Of a DNA stretch of 32,903 nucleotides, positions 23,208 through 31,672 are shown piece after piece (the stretch's first letter is position 1; each line of letters starts with the position of its first letter). The notes beneath the pieces were generated by a model, which was not told where the DNA came from, made no database searches, and saw nothing but the letters and a program-made list of their open reading frames with translations. Source of the stretch: an uncultured Lachnospiraceae bacterium (GTDB taxonomy: Bacteria; Bacillota; Clostridia; Lachnospirales; Lachnospiraceae); contig CADAKQ010000033.1 in NCBI GenBank assembly GCA_902788555.1, positions 1-32,903 on the forward strand, given 5' to 3'. The translations under genes were made by a program, and so were the position numbers.

Positions 23208-25268
23208 TTATTCTTTTCTAAGCAGGAAGGTAAACTCCTCATCGCCCATTCTTACAGAGGTTCTGTTTTTAAGCAATACCTCCTTATCAGGCTCAAGTAA
23301 TTCTCCGTTTACATATGTATGATTAGTTGAATTATTATCTTTTATATAATTCACTCCATTTTTTTGTAATATAATACAATGTACTCTGCTTATGGCGGAA
23401 TTGTCTGTTATAGTATAATCCGCTTTTGACTCTGATTTTCCTATAGAAAATTCCGGCTTGGTTATGTTTATTATTTCTCCGGTTTTTTCTCTTACAAAAT
23501 GAGGTACCGGCTTTGTTCCAAGCTGTCCCACAAGTGCTCCCATCGAAGGCTCAGGAATTTCCTTCTTTATCGGAGGTGTTATATCACCCTTTATCTCCTC
23601 TGTCGGCTGTGTGTCCACGAAAGGCTTAGCTTCATTTGTTTTATCATCCGGAGCAATCTTTGCCTCAGGTATTTCTTCAACCTTTATCTCCTCTTGTGGC
23701 ATAGCAGCATTATTTTCCTCAGTCACCGGACTATCCGTTTTTTTCTCTTCCTCCTGTCCCATCATCGGCGGTACTCCCGGCTTTATCCCTATCGGTGATT
23801 GTCCCTGTGGCGATATCTGCTGTGAACCTGACTGATTTTGCGGAGCCTGCTGTGGACTAGACTGATTCTGTGGAGCCTGCTGTAGATTCGGCTGTCCCTG
23901 CGGTGGCACCTGTCCCATCATCGGCGGTACTCCCGGCTTTATTCCTACCGGCGATTGTCCCTGTGGCGGTATCTGCTGCGGATTTGGCTGATTTTGCGGA
24001 GCCTGCTGTGGACTAGACTGATTCTGTGGAGCCTGCTGTAGATTCGGCTGTCCCTGTGGCGGCACCTGTCCCATCATAGGCGGTACTCCCGGCTTTATCC
24101 CTATCGGTGGCTGTCCCTGTGGCGGTATCTGCTGTGGATTTGGCTGATTTTGCGGAGCCTGCTGTGGCCTAGGCTGATTCTGTGGAGCCTGCTGTGGATT
24201 CGGCTGTCCCTGTGGTGGCACCTGTCCCATCATAGGCGGCACTGCCGGCTTTATCCCTACCGGCGACTGTCCCTGTGGTGATATCTGCTGTGGCATCTGC
24301 CCCGGTTGTCCCATCATCGGCTGTCCCTGCGGTGGCATCTGTCCCGGTTGTCCCATCATCGGCTGTCCCTGTGGTGGCATCTGTCCCGGTCTTCCCATCA
24401 TCGGTTGTCCCTGTGGCGGCATCTGTCCCGGTCTTCCCATCATCGGTTGTCCCTGTGGTGGCATCTGTCCCGGTTGTCCCATCATCGGCTGTCCCTGTGG
24501 TGGCATCTGTCCCGGTTGTCCCATCATCGGCTGTCCCTGTGGTGGCATCTGTCCCGGTCTTCCCATCATCGGCTGTCCCTGCATAGGTGGTCTTTGCTGT
24601 GAGTTATGCATATTGCTCATAACACCAAGCCTGTTTACCTTAACATCCTTGCTTTGACCTGCTGCTCCACCTGCATTGACACTTGTTAAGCCCTTTTCCC
24701 TGCTTATAAACAAGCCCATTTTTTCAAGTTCTTCATCTATATATTGTTTTAATTTTAAAGTGGCAAAATCCTTTGAATTAATGATAGTAAGAAGCTTCGC
24801 AACATAATTGTCCATATCTATCTCGTCAAATGACATCCTTGATATAACACTTCTGAAAAATTCAGGTATTTCAGACAAAGCTATAGCCTCCTGTTTCACA
24901 GGAACTAAGATGCATTTTGTCCTTAATGTTTCTTCATTGACATAAATGTGGTTATAATCCTTAACTACGTAGCTTACAGGTATTCCCTGTGATCCGATGT
25001 CAAATATTGACACCAATTCTCCCAAAAGACATAACACCTCTCTTTTTTGCAAGGTCTTTGAAAAAAGCATTTCGAGAGTATATGTTTCTCTTACATATGT
25101 TGTCAATATTCTTTTTCCGTCCTGATCTGAAAACTGAAATGGAATAACATTTATGAGCTGGCTTAATCTGTCTGCAACCCTCTCATCATATTCTTCATTT
25201 CCCAGCAACTCGTATCTTATTACGTCACACCCGTTTTCCTTAGATACCGACAATTCGATTTTTTTCAT
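23208..25268 (-). CDS. FHA-domain protein with DUF6382-like N-terminus and Pro/Gln/Gly repeat linker
   Basis: The 686-residue protein has three parts. Residues 1-185 are a globular domain of the kind found N-terminal to FHA in Clostridia (I recall it as DUF6382), with IYVNEETLRTKCILVPVK and NYVAKLLTIINSKDF. Residues 215-505 are low-complexity: seven 14-residue units (QGQPMMGxPGQMPP), then three longer units of about 52 residues (PQGQSPVGIKPGVPPMMGQ ... QQAPQNQ). An acidic stretch leads to a C-terminal FHA domain (585-686) with the phosphothreonine-binding residues in place: FSIGKS, ISRVH and NSTNHTYVNG. There is no membrane segment, so it should be cytosolic and able to read phosphorylated Thr. 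It is the paralog of the next gene upstream. The start has a GGAGG site. Confidence 0.92.
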   Translation of the reverse strand: MKKIELSVSKENGCDVIRYELLGNEEYDERVADRLSQLINVIPFQFSDQDGKRILTTYVRETYTLEMLFSKTLQKREVLCLLGELVSIFDIGSQGIPVSYVVKDYNHIYVNEETLRTKCILVPVKQEAIALSEIPEFFRSVISRMSFDEIDMDNYVAKLLTIINSKDFATLKLKQYIDEELEKMGLFISREKGLTSVNAGGAAGQSKDVKVNRLGVMSNMHNSQQRPPMQGQPMMGRPGQMPPQGQPMMGQPGQMPPQGQPMMGQPGQMPPQGQPMMGRPGQMPPQGQPMMGRPGQMPPQGQPMMGQPGQMPPQGQPMMGQPGQMPQQISPQGQSPVGIKPAVPPMMGQVPPQGQPNPQQAPQNQPRPQQAPQNQPNPQQIPPQGQPPIGIKPGVPPMMGQVPPQGQPNLQQAPQNQSSPQQAPQNQPNPQQIPPQGQSPVGIKPGVPPMMGQVPPQGQPNLQQAPQNQSSPQQAPQNQSGSQQISPQGQSPIGIKPGVPPMMGQEEEKKTDSPVTEENNAAMPQEEIKVEEIPEAKIAPDDKTNEAKPFVDTQPTEEIKGDITPPIKKEIPEPSMGALVGQLGTKPVPHFVREKTGEIINITKPEFSIGKSESKADYTITDNSAISRVHCIILQKNGVNYIKDNNSTNHTYVNGELLEPDKEVLLKNRTSVRMGDEEFTFLLRKE
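23770..24240 (-). repeat. Three tandem 156-bp coding repeats in the FHA gene
   Basis: Each unit encodes about 52 residues running from PQGQSPVGIKP through VPPMMGQVPPQGQP to two or three QQAPQNQ blocks. The units are highly similar at DNA level, with the third partial, so copy number may vary between strains. Confidence 0.8.
24290..24585 (-). repeat. Seven tandem 42-bp coding repeats in the FHA gene
   Basis: Each unit encodes QGQPMMG[QR]PGQMPP. DNA copies are nearly identical, differing mainly at the Gln/Arg codon (TTG or CTT on the plus strand). In-frame gain or loss would change linker length by 14 residues per unit. Confidence 0.9.
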
Positions 25269-25335
25269 AGTATACCTCCATACATTCTATAATCCTTTTC
25301 CTGCTTACCCTTACGACTGACAATTCATGCAGGTC

Positions 25336-27180
25336 TTATCTTATTTTAAATAAGAATTCTTCATCCCCAAGTCTTATAATTGAATCATGTGTCAATATTT
25401 CTTCTTTACCTTCTTCTACTTCCTTATCATTCACATACGTATGATTTGTAGATTTATTGTCCTTTATATAACATACTCCGTCCTTTTGTGTTATAACAGC
25501 ATGTTGTCTGCTTACTGCACCATTTCCGCTTACCGAGTAGTCAACACCTCTTGAAGCCTTACCTATTTTGAAGGTTGCCTTGTTAAGCATAATTCTTTCT
25601 TCGGTATTTACTCTGATAAGGTACGGCATAGCCTTTGGCGCATTAAGAAGTGTATTCACTTTTTGAGCCTCTGCCGGTTTTTCGTTTTCAACGGGTTCAT
25701 CCCTGTGCTCAGATTTTGCATTTTCAAGTTCTTCCTCTGAAAGCTCTGCAGTCTCCGCCTCATGCTCTGCTATACTTTGTATAATTGCAGCTCTATTAAC
25801 CTTAACCACGTTCTTTTTAGGTGTATTTTTTCCTGCATCAAGCATATTGGAAAGGTCTTCCAATGTTTTGACAGTCTTAGAATCATCATTTGTTGTTTTG
25901 GCCTGTGGAACATCTCCAACGAGCTGTTTTATCTTATTCTTTATTACATCCAAATCTTCTTCCTTCTTGGCAGGAGCCGACTTTACAGCTTCAGGTTCGG
26001 ATATGAATTCAAGCTTTGCCTCAGACTCAGGTGTTTCCTTCTTTTCCTGTTTAGGTTTCTCGTCGCTATTTTCTTCAGGAGCCGGTTCAATCACATTCTC
26101 CACTGCAATCTCAGGTATATGCTCAGGCTCTTTATCTGCGGACTGAGCTTCTATTGTTTCTTTCTCCTGAGCTTCAGAAACCTTATCTATATCTTCTATA
26201 GCATTTTCTGCCTTTTCTACATCAGCCGGTGTTTCTGCCTTATCCGGTGCTTCAGATGCAGTATCCTCTTTTATATCAGGTACAACATCTTCCATGGCAG
26301 GCTCTTTAGCTTCCGCAACAGGCTCAGCAGGTTCAGCCTTTTCACTTGCCGAATCTTCTGATTCCTTCTTCGACGTTTCCTCTATCTTCATGCCTGCAGG
26401 CAATATGCTTTCAAGCTCCTCAGAATCCTCTTTTTGTACATCCTCCGAAACCTTTTCAGGTTCTTCCTCTTCATCATCACCTATCTCAGGAAGCGGAACA
26501 TCGTCTGCATCACTCATAAAGTCGGTCACTGAGCTTTCCGGTTTTACTTCCTCCTCCGGCTCAGTGCTTACTACTTCAACGCCCTCTGTTTCTATGGTTC
26601 CGGCTTCCTCATAATCTATACCGGCTTCTTCCATAAGGGCTTCCGTAAGTCCGATTAATCCTCTAAGGTTAAAGCTGTCACTATTGATGTAGGTAAGCAA
26701 CTTTCCAACATAGTTTAAATCCTCATCAACATTATATTTCATATTGGCAAGAAGCTGTCTTAAAAAGCCTTTAAACTCTACCGAGAGCGAGCCCTTATTT
26801 TCTATAGGTACACAGATAAAAAATATATCGTTGTTATCTCCCACATAGACATATTCTCTGTTTAATAAAATATAAGAAAGATGTATCGCCTGTTCCTTTA
26901 TGGATATAAGATTTCCGGCTACATTTCTTACAATAAACAATGCCTGCTCACCACTTATCTCCTCCGAAATAAGTTCACTCAAAGATTTTTTATCAGTAAT
27001 ATCATATGTGAGATAATCATAGTCATCATCTTCCTCATAGATAATGTCTATCAATTCCTTAACATTATTTTCTTCACAATAATCAAGTACATCCTCATCA
27101 AGCTCCGTTTCTTCCCCCATTGTATAGGTCAAATATTTTTCTTGGCCTATATTTCTTGCCTTGAAATAAAACGTTCTCAT
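25336..27180 (-). CDS. FHA-domain protein with DUF6382-like N-terminus and long acidic linker
   Basis: The 614-residue protein is built like its neighbour. The N-terminal domain (1-190) shares the pattern YVYVGDNNDIFFICVPIE and NYVGKLLTYINSDSFNL with the first FHA protein. The linker (about 195-510) is Glu/Ala/Lys/Pro-rich and acidic, without tandem repeats, and includes a helical stretch EHEAETAELSEEELENAKSE. The C-terminal FHA domain (515-614) keeps the binding residues FKIGKA, VSRQH and KSTNHTYVN. There is no signal or membrane helix. The two linkers differ strongly in composition, so the paralogs probably recruit different partners to similar phospho-sites. It starts 40 nt after mltG with a GGAGG site and is likely co-transcribed with it. 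Confidence 0.92.
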   Translation of the reverse strand: MRTFYFKARNIGQEKYLTYTMGEETELDEDVLDYCEENNVKELIDIIYEEDDDYDYLTYDITDKKSLSELISEEISGEQALFIVRNVAGNLISIKEQAIHLSYILLNREYVYVGDNNDIFFICVPIENKGSLSVEFKGFLRQLLANMKYNVDEDLNYVGKLLTYINSDSFNLRGLIGLTEALMEEAGIDYEEAGTIETEGVEVVSTEPEEEVKPESSVTDFMSDADDVPLPEIGDDEEEEPEKVSEDVQKEDSEELESILPAGMKIEETSKKESEDSASEKAEPAEPVAEAKEPAMEDVVPDIKEDTASEAPDKAETPADVEKAENAIEDIDKVSEAQEKETIEAQSADKEPEHIPEIAVENVIEPAPEENSDEKPKQEKKETPESEAKLEFISEPEAVKSAPAKKEEDLDVIKNKIKQLVGDVPQAKTTNDDSKTVKTLEDLSNMLDAGKNTPKKNVVKVNRAAIIQSIAEHEAETAELSEEELENAKSEHRDEPVENEKPAEAQKVNTLLNAPKAMPYLIRVNTEERIMLNKATFKIGKASRGVDYSVSGNGAVSRQHAVITQKDGVCYIKDNKSTNHTYVNDKEVEEGKEEILTHDSIIRLGDEEFLFKIR

Positions 27181-27220
27181 AATGTCCCTCCTTCTCTAAC
27201 AGCTTTTTCTATGATTAATT

Positions 27221-28312
27221 CTAATAATTATCTACCTCATCCTCAGGTATACCATTCGGACCACCTATAATTTGGGTATCTATATGTTCCTCATAGGTCT
27301 CCGTAAATACATGTGAGCCCTCCTCCTCATTATCAACATGGTAATAGTAATATCCATGTTCCTGAGGATACAGCACTGCATTTATACAAGCAAGACCCGG
27401 ATTACATATAGGTCCCGCAGGAAGTCCCGTGTATTTGTATGTATTGTATGGCGAATCAAGTTCAAGATCCTCATAGTAAACCTTGCTTTGGTCATACATT
27501 CCGTCAGTAAGAGGATATAATACTGTCGGACACATCTGAAGCGGCATATCCGCACTAAGTCTGTTATTCATTACTCCCGCTATGATAGAACGTTCTTCCT
27601 CTATCTTTGCCTCACGTTCTATGATAGAGGCTCTTGTTACAACCTCAAAGGAATTATATCCAAGCTCCCCGGCTCTTTGCTGCAAATCCATGGTATAATT
27701 ATTTTCAAATGTTTCAAGCATCCATTTAACCAGAGATTCAGCAGTAGTATATTCGTATATATCATAGGTTGCCGGGAATATATATCCCTGAAGTCTGTAT
27801 TTAACCGCCGCGCCGGCAGGTACATCAGCAAGATATGGGAAATCTTCTGTTGTTACGGAATTAACCGCATTCAAAAAATCCTGCGCAGAGCATATACCCT
27901 GTTTTTCACATCTTGCCGCTATCTGTTCTATGGTAAATCCCTCCGGAATAACCAATGTATCTATCTTTTCATCTGCTTCTATAACAGGGCTCATGGTTAT
28001 AATCATATCAAGCGTGCTCATACCGGTATTTAAAGTATATGTACCGCTTTGGATACGATAATCCGTGCCTTGTAATCTTTTTACAAATGCATGTTCAAAC
28101 TGAATCAAACCTTTGTCCTTCAGTATAGATGCAATTTTTTTTGCAGCAGCTCCCTCAGGTATCTCTACAACGACATCCTCACCAACTGTTGTTGTTGTAC
28201 CCTTAAGCTCGTCCTGATATATATCATAATATCCTTTTCCATAATCGTATATAATTGAAAATAATGCGAATGTTGCAACTATAAGTATAATTCCTTTTAT
28301 GAATTTAATCAC
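27221..28312 (-). CDS. mltG: Endolytic murein transglycosylase MltG
   Basis: The 363-residue protein has an N-terminal membrane helix (6-23), a LysM-like subdomain and the YceG/MltG catalytic domain. The catalytic Glu lies in ASIIEREAKIEEE (about 230), followed by GVMNNRLSADMPLQMCPTVLY and the conserved GLPAGPICNPG. It cuts nascent glycan strands at the outer membrane face and sets their length. The start is GTG at 28312 with an AGAGG site 9 nt upstream. It is the first gene of the co-directional run leading to the FHA, phosphatase and kinase genes, a plausible functional tie because kinases of this type often control wall synthesis. Confidence 0.93.
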   Translation of the reverse strand: MIKFIKGIILIVATFALFSIIYDYGKGYYDIYQDELKGTTTTVGEDVVVEIPEGAAAKKIASILKDKGLIQFEHAFVKRLQGTDYRIQSGTYTLNTGMSTLDMIITMSPVIEADEKIDTLVIPEGFTIEQIAARCEKQGICSAQDFLNAVNSVTTEDFPYLADVPAGAAVKYRLQGYIFPATYDIYEYTTAESLVKWMLETFENNYTMDLQQRAGELGYNSFEVVTRASIIEREAKIEEERSIIAGVMNNRLSADMPLQMCPTVLYPLTDGMYDQSKVYYEDLELDSPYNTYKYTGLPAGPICNPGLACINAVLYPQEHGYYYYHVDNEEEGSHVFTETYEEHIDTQIIGGPNGIPEDEVDNY

Positions 28313-28373
28313 GACTATTACCTCTTATTTTTCATATGTTATACCTTAAGCCGGTGCTTAAAAAATTACAGAC

Positions 28374-28402
28374 TTGACGTAATTTTACATTAACGTTATT
28401 AT
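28374..28402 (+). promoter_or_regulatory. Promoter of the cyclophilin gene
   Basis: TTGACG (28374-28379), exactly 17 nt, then TATTAT (28397-28402). This near-consensus sigma-A promoter gives a short leader of about 35 nt. Confidence 0.75.
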
Positions 28403-28444
28403 AGTAACATCTTTTATAGAAAATTTCAAGAAAGGATGATGAAT

Positions 28445-28963
28445 TTGGCAAATCCAATTATTACTATGACTATGGCAGACGGAGGAGTTATGAAATTCGA
28501 GCTTTATCCGGACATTGCACCAAACACTGTTAAAAACTTTATTTCACTTGTAAAAAAAGGCTTTTATGATGGTTTAATCTTTCACAGAGTTATAGAAGGC
28601 TTTATGATTCAGGGAGGCGATCCTGACGGAAACGGAACCGGAGGTCCGGGTTATTCTATCAAGGGAGAGTTTTCAGATAATGGTTTCCCTAATGATTTAA
28701 AGCATGAGCCGGGTGTTCTTTCCATGGCCCGTTCTATGATGCCGGACTCAGCAGGCTCACAATTTTTTATAATGCATAAAACCTCTCCACATCTCGATGG
28801 AGCTTATGCAGCCTTTGGTAAAATAACAGAGGGCATAGATGTAGTCAATAAAATTGCTGCAGTTCCGACAGGCTGGGCCGACAGACCACTTGAGGATCAG
28901 GTCATCAAATCCGTAACCGTCGATACAATGGGCGTCGAATACGAGGAACCCGAAAAGTGTTAA
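28445..28963 (+). CDS. Cyclophilin-type peptidyl-prolyl cis-trans isomerase
   Basis: The protein has the cyclophilin core: FHRVIEGFMIQGGDPDGNGTGG with catalytic Arg and Gln, SMARSMMPDSAGSQFFI and HLDGAYAAFGKITEG. There is no signal peptide, so it acts on proline bonds of cytosolic proteins. Family members begin MANPI, which here corresponds to a TTG codon at 28445. That start has the AAGGA site 8-9 nt upstream, whereas the ATG at 28436 abuts the site. I therefore prefer the TTG start (172 residues), which adds a non-ATG gene start that automatic calls will miss. It is the only intact gene in the window on the plus strand and has its own promoter and terminator. Confidence 0.93.
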   Translation: MANPIITMTMADGGVMKFELYPDIAPNTVKNFISLVKKGFYDGLIFHRVIEGFMIQGGDPDGNGTGGPGYSIKGEFSDNGFPNDLKHEPGVLSMARSMMPDSAGSQFFIMHKTSPHLDGAYAAFGKITEGIDVVNKIAAVPTGWADRPLEDQVIKSVTVDTMGVEYEEPEKC

Positions 28964-28992
28964 TTATATAAAAATTCTTATTAATAAAAAAG

Positions 28993-29028
28993 ATGCTTTG
29001 CAAAAAACAAACCTGCAAAGCATTTTTT
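28993..29028. terminator. Bidirectional terminator
   Basis: The perfect 10-bp stem ATGCTTTGCA/TGCAAAGCAT is followed by TTTTTTATTTATT on the plus strand and by CTTTTTTATTAATA on the minus strand. It ends the cyclophilin gene and the converging transporter/transglutaminase operon; the latter's stop codon lies within the T run. Confidence 0.9.
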
Positions 29029-30112
29029 ATTTATTATAATAATTTTTGTCATTTATATATTCACTTTGGAATACGGATGTATCCGGTTTTTTATATGTGT
29101 CATATCCTTCATCCGTTCCTCCGACAGATCCCGAGCTTATTATTCTGTAGTCGTATTTTTCATGTATATCTATTCCTCTGCCTTTGATTCTTGTCGAAAA
29201 ACTTATGAAACACATCAAGGCGACTACTGCAATAACATATATATACCATCTTGATGTTCCCATACCCATCGTCAGCTTGTAGGATTTTTCGGCTATAGTG
29301 ATATTGAAATACCCCGTCTGGTAGTACCCAAGCCTTTTATGATTCGGAAAATCATCATCGGATTTAAGAAAGTATGTATATGTCGGCTTTGTACCGTTTA
29401 CGTCATCCCATGTAATATCCATATTGTACCATTTTCCATCCAGCTCTACCATATTCCACATATGATTGGATGTATCAGCCGTACCATTTCCTCCGTATCC
29501 GGTTACAACCCTTGTCGGTATATCTGCCATATTTAACAGTGCATACGCTGCAAGGCTGTAGCCGCTGCATACCATGACACCATCCCGGAAGCCTTCTATA
29601 TCCGTATGATTTTTGAATAATGTTTTTTGGTCATACTCAAATTTTTCTATAAGATAGTCATGTACGTTTTGAACTGTTTCATAATCGGAATTCTTTTTTA
29701 ATTCCATAGCAAGACTTTCAATTTTTGCAAAATGTTCCTCCATCTCCTGTTTTGAATATCTAAACTGAATAACCACTCTTAATGTCCCATGTCTATAGTA
29801 AAGATTCAGGTAATCAAGATAATATGACAGATAGCATCCGCTTGTAAGCGGAGAATCAGGATTATATTGGAATGCATATTCATCCATATCCAAGTCCATT
29901 ATTTTATCAATAAGCCCACGGTCACTCAAATCATATGTTACATCAACACTATGTGAGAAAATCTGTTCAGAAAGCTTTGTGTAAAAATCATCCATTGATG
30001 TAATTTTCGAATTGCCTGCCGCCTTTATATCAAAGCAAGGCATACTTAATATGATAAGTATACCTGTTAATATTATCGCAAGAAATCTTTTTATTCCCGA
30101 TAGCTTACACAT
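29027..30112 (-). CDS. Membrane-anchored transglutaminase-like protein
   Basis: The 361-residue protein has a signal peptide or anchor (8-27), a helical domain, and a transglutaminase-like (papain-fold) core with the catalytic triad: Cys in GVMVCSGYSLAAYALL (about 183), His in SNHMWNMVELDGKWYNMD (about 217) and Asp in the same stretch or WDD. A second membrane helix lies near 285-305 (RWYIYVIAVVALMCFIS), followed by a basic, Tyr/Asp-rich tail of 55 residues that should be cytosolic. The catalytic part therefore faces outside. Such domains in bacteria act as proteases or cross-linking enzymes, and the substrate is unknown. It starts 16 nt after the lipoprotein gene and is last in the metal-transport operon. 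Confidence 0.85.
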   Translation of the reverse strand: MCKLSGIKRFLAIILTGILIILSMPCFDIKAAGNSKITSMDDFYTKLSEQIFSHSVDVTYDLSDRGLIDKIMDLDMDEYAFQYNPDSPLTSGCYLSYYLDYLNLYYRHGTLRVVIQFRYSKQEMEEHFAKIESLAMELKKNSDYETVQNVHDYLIEKFEYDQKTLFKNHTDIEGFRDGVMVCSGYSLAAYALLNMADIPTRVVTGYGGNGTADTSNHMWNMVELDGKWYNMDITWDDVNGTKPTYTYFLKSDDDFPNHKRLGYYQTGYFNITIAEKSYKLTMGMGTSRWYIYVIAVVALMCFISFSTRIKGRGIDIHEKYDYRIISSGSVGGTDEGYDTYKKPDTSVFQSEYINDKNYYNK

Positions 30113-30128
30113 ATAAATCCCCGTTATC

Positions 30129-30803
30129 TTAATTCATCTTTGCATCCAAAAGTGTTACATACATATATCCATCCTCTTCATAGGTTGAAAATGTTCCTGT
30201 AACAGTAACTATATCATTGACCTCAGGATAATCCTCCGGATAGCTGTAATCTCCATCCAATTGAAACTCTATTCCCTGAGAGCAGCATGCAGTAGCATCC
30301 TGAATTATACACGCAAAGTATGTTTTATTTTTTACATCATCAATATACACTGCAAAAGGTCCTGACATTTTTATGGTCTTTCCCATATATCCGTCAGGCT
30401 CGGTCATCATATTATAAACCTCCGAATACACCATCGTACTTGAAAGAGTGGTGAGGTCTATATCTATTTCCGGAGGAATAACGGTAGCTTCCTTAGGGAC
30501 GGCTTCCGTCATTTCTTCCTCTGACGTAGTTTCTTCCTCTGCTATTTCCTCCGTTGTTTCCTCTGTTGATATTTCTGTTGCTTCCGTAAGCTTTTCCTCT
30601 TTAGCTTCCTCCGACTTCTTATCCTCTTCCGAAGAAGCCTCTGTTTTACTTTCTTCCTTTGCTACTCCTTCATCCAAAACGTCCGACACTCCCTTTACGG
30701 TGCCGGTTTTCTTTCCTGAAGCATTTGAATTTCCACAAGCTGTGAGGGACATAATTATAATAAGTGATGCAGCTAAAATTGATATATATTTTTTTAATTT
30801 CAT
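30129..30803 (-). CDS. Lipoprotein with acidic spacer and an OB-like domain carrying a Cys-Cys motif
   Basis: Residues 1-23 are a lipoprotein signal with the lipobox LTAC (lipidation at C23). A Glu/Thr-rich spacer (about 45-105) precedes a C-terminal beta-rich domain with KTIKMSGPFAVY, CIIQDATACCSQGIEFQL and VNDIVTVTGTFSTYEEDG, an OB-fold-like pattern. The paired Cys in DATACC resembles the CC motif of DUF1980-type proteins seen with zinc chaperones, so metal binding is plausible. It overlaps the permease gene by 4 nt. It is not a ZnuA-type binding protein, having none of its His-rich or helical layout. Its place between permease and transglutaminase suggests a role in envelope metal handling, as an inference. 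Confidence 0.7.
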   Translation of the reverse strand: MKLKKYISILAASLIIIMSLTACGNSNASGKKTGTVKGVSDVLDEGVAKEESKTEASSEEDKKSEEAKEEKLTEATEISTEETTEEIAEEETTSEEEMTEAVPKEATVIPPEIDIDLTTLSSTMVYSEVYNMMTEPDGYMGKTIKMSGPFAVYIDDVKNKTYFACIIQDATACCSQGIEFQLDGDYSYPEDYPEVNDIVTVTGTFSTYEEDGYMYVTLLDAKMN

Positions 30804-31672
30804 GCTTTTTTACCAATCCTTCCCATTATAGAAAATACAAAGAAGCCTGCCATATCAACAGCAACAATGGTTGAGCCGACAGGTGTTCCGTAAATTATCG
30901 AAAGCAATATTCCCAAAAGCGCACATACAACAGAGAAGATAGTTGAACAAATCGTTACCGATAAAAAGCTTTTAAAAACTCTCATAGCCGAAAGTGCCGG
31001 AAATATTATAAGTGCCGTTACCAAAAGCGAGCCGACAAGATTCATGGCAAGCACTATTATAACAGCTATTATAACAGCTATTATAAAATTGTACGCATTC
31101 GCTCTTGTACCCACCGCTTTAGCAAAATTCTCGTCAAAGGTGACCGCAAATATTTTGTTATAAAAAAGAATAAATGCCGCTACTACAACTATTGATAATA
31201 CTATACAAAGCCAAACCTCCGTGGTTTTTAGTGTAAGTATCGAGGTCGAGCCAAAAAGCGTGCTGCATACATCACCGGATAGATTTGTGGAAGTTGAAAA
31301 TATATTCATCAAAAGGTATCCTATCGCAAGTGCTCCGACTGAAATCATGGCAATCGCAGCATCTCCCTTAATCTTGGTGTTTTGGCCTGTCCATAATAAT
31401 AAAATAGCAGATATTACGGTTATCGGCAATACTATAAGCATATCATTTTGATAAGCAGATTTGCCTGAACCATCGCCTACCGTAACATTTATAATTGAAG
31501 CTATCGCCATAGCACCAAATGCCACATGTGAAAGGCCGTCACCTATAAAAGAAAACCTCTTAAGTACAAGCGTAACACCAAGAAGCGATGAGCAAAGTGC
31601 AATCAATACCCCGACAATTATCGCATATTGTACAAATGAAAACTGAAGGTAATAAGAAAGTGTATCAAGCAT
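30800..31672 (-). CDS. Zinc/manganese-type ABC transporter permease (ZnuB family)
   Basis: The 290-residue protein has eight or nine membrane helices of the ABC-3 metal permease family, with GDGLSHVAFGAMAI (the coupling-helix region near 40-55), GDVCSTLFGS and the C-terminal VGSTIVAVDMAGFFVFSIMGR. I choose the ATG at 31672, which follows an AGGAGG site by 8 nt and begins MLDTLSYYLQF; the earlier in-frame ATGs lie inside the ATPase gene or too close to the site. It overlaps the ATPase gene by 8 nt. It imports divalent metal together with the ATPase; zinc or manganese cannot be told apart from sequence. Confidence 0.92.
   Translation of the reverse strand: MLDTLSYYLQFSFVQYAIIVGVLIALCSSLLGVTLVLKRFSFIGDGLSHVAFGAMAIASIINVTVGDGSGKSAYQNDMLIVLPITVISAILLLWTGQNTKIKGDAAIAMISVGALAIGYLLMNIFSTSTNLSGDVCSTLFGSTSILTLKTTEVWLCIVLSIVVVAAFILFYNKIFAVTFDENFAKAVGTRANAYNFIIAVIIAVIIVLAMNLVGSLLVTALIIFPALSAMRVFKSFLSVTICSTIFSVVCALLGILLSIIYGTPVGSTIVAVDMAGFFVFSIMGRIGKKA

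Noticed and set aside
24275-24602. Val/Ser/Pro and His/Trp/Leu repeat reading frames on the plus strand
   Set aside because: They mirror the 42-bp repeats of the FHA gene on the other strand and have no independent support.
20113-27180. Type VII secretion locus
   Set aside because: FHA and kinase genes occur near such systems in Firmicutes, but no EssC/YukB ATPase, WXG100 protein or YukD is present in the window.
28436-28444. ATG start of the cyclophilin gene at 28436
   Set aside because: The ribosome site touches this ATG. The family N-terminus MANPI begins at the TTG at 28445 with correct spacing.
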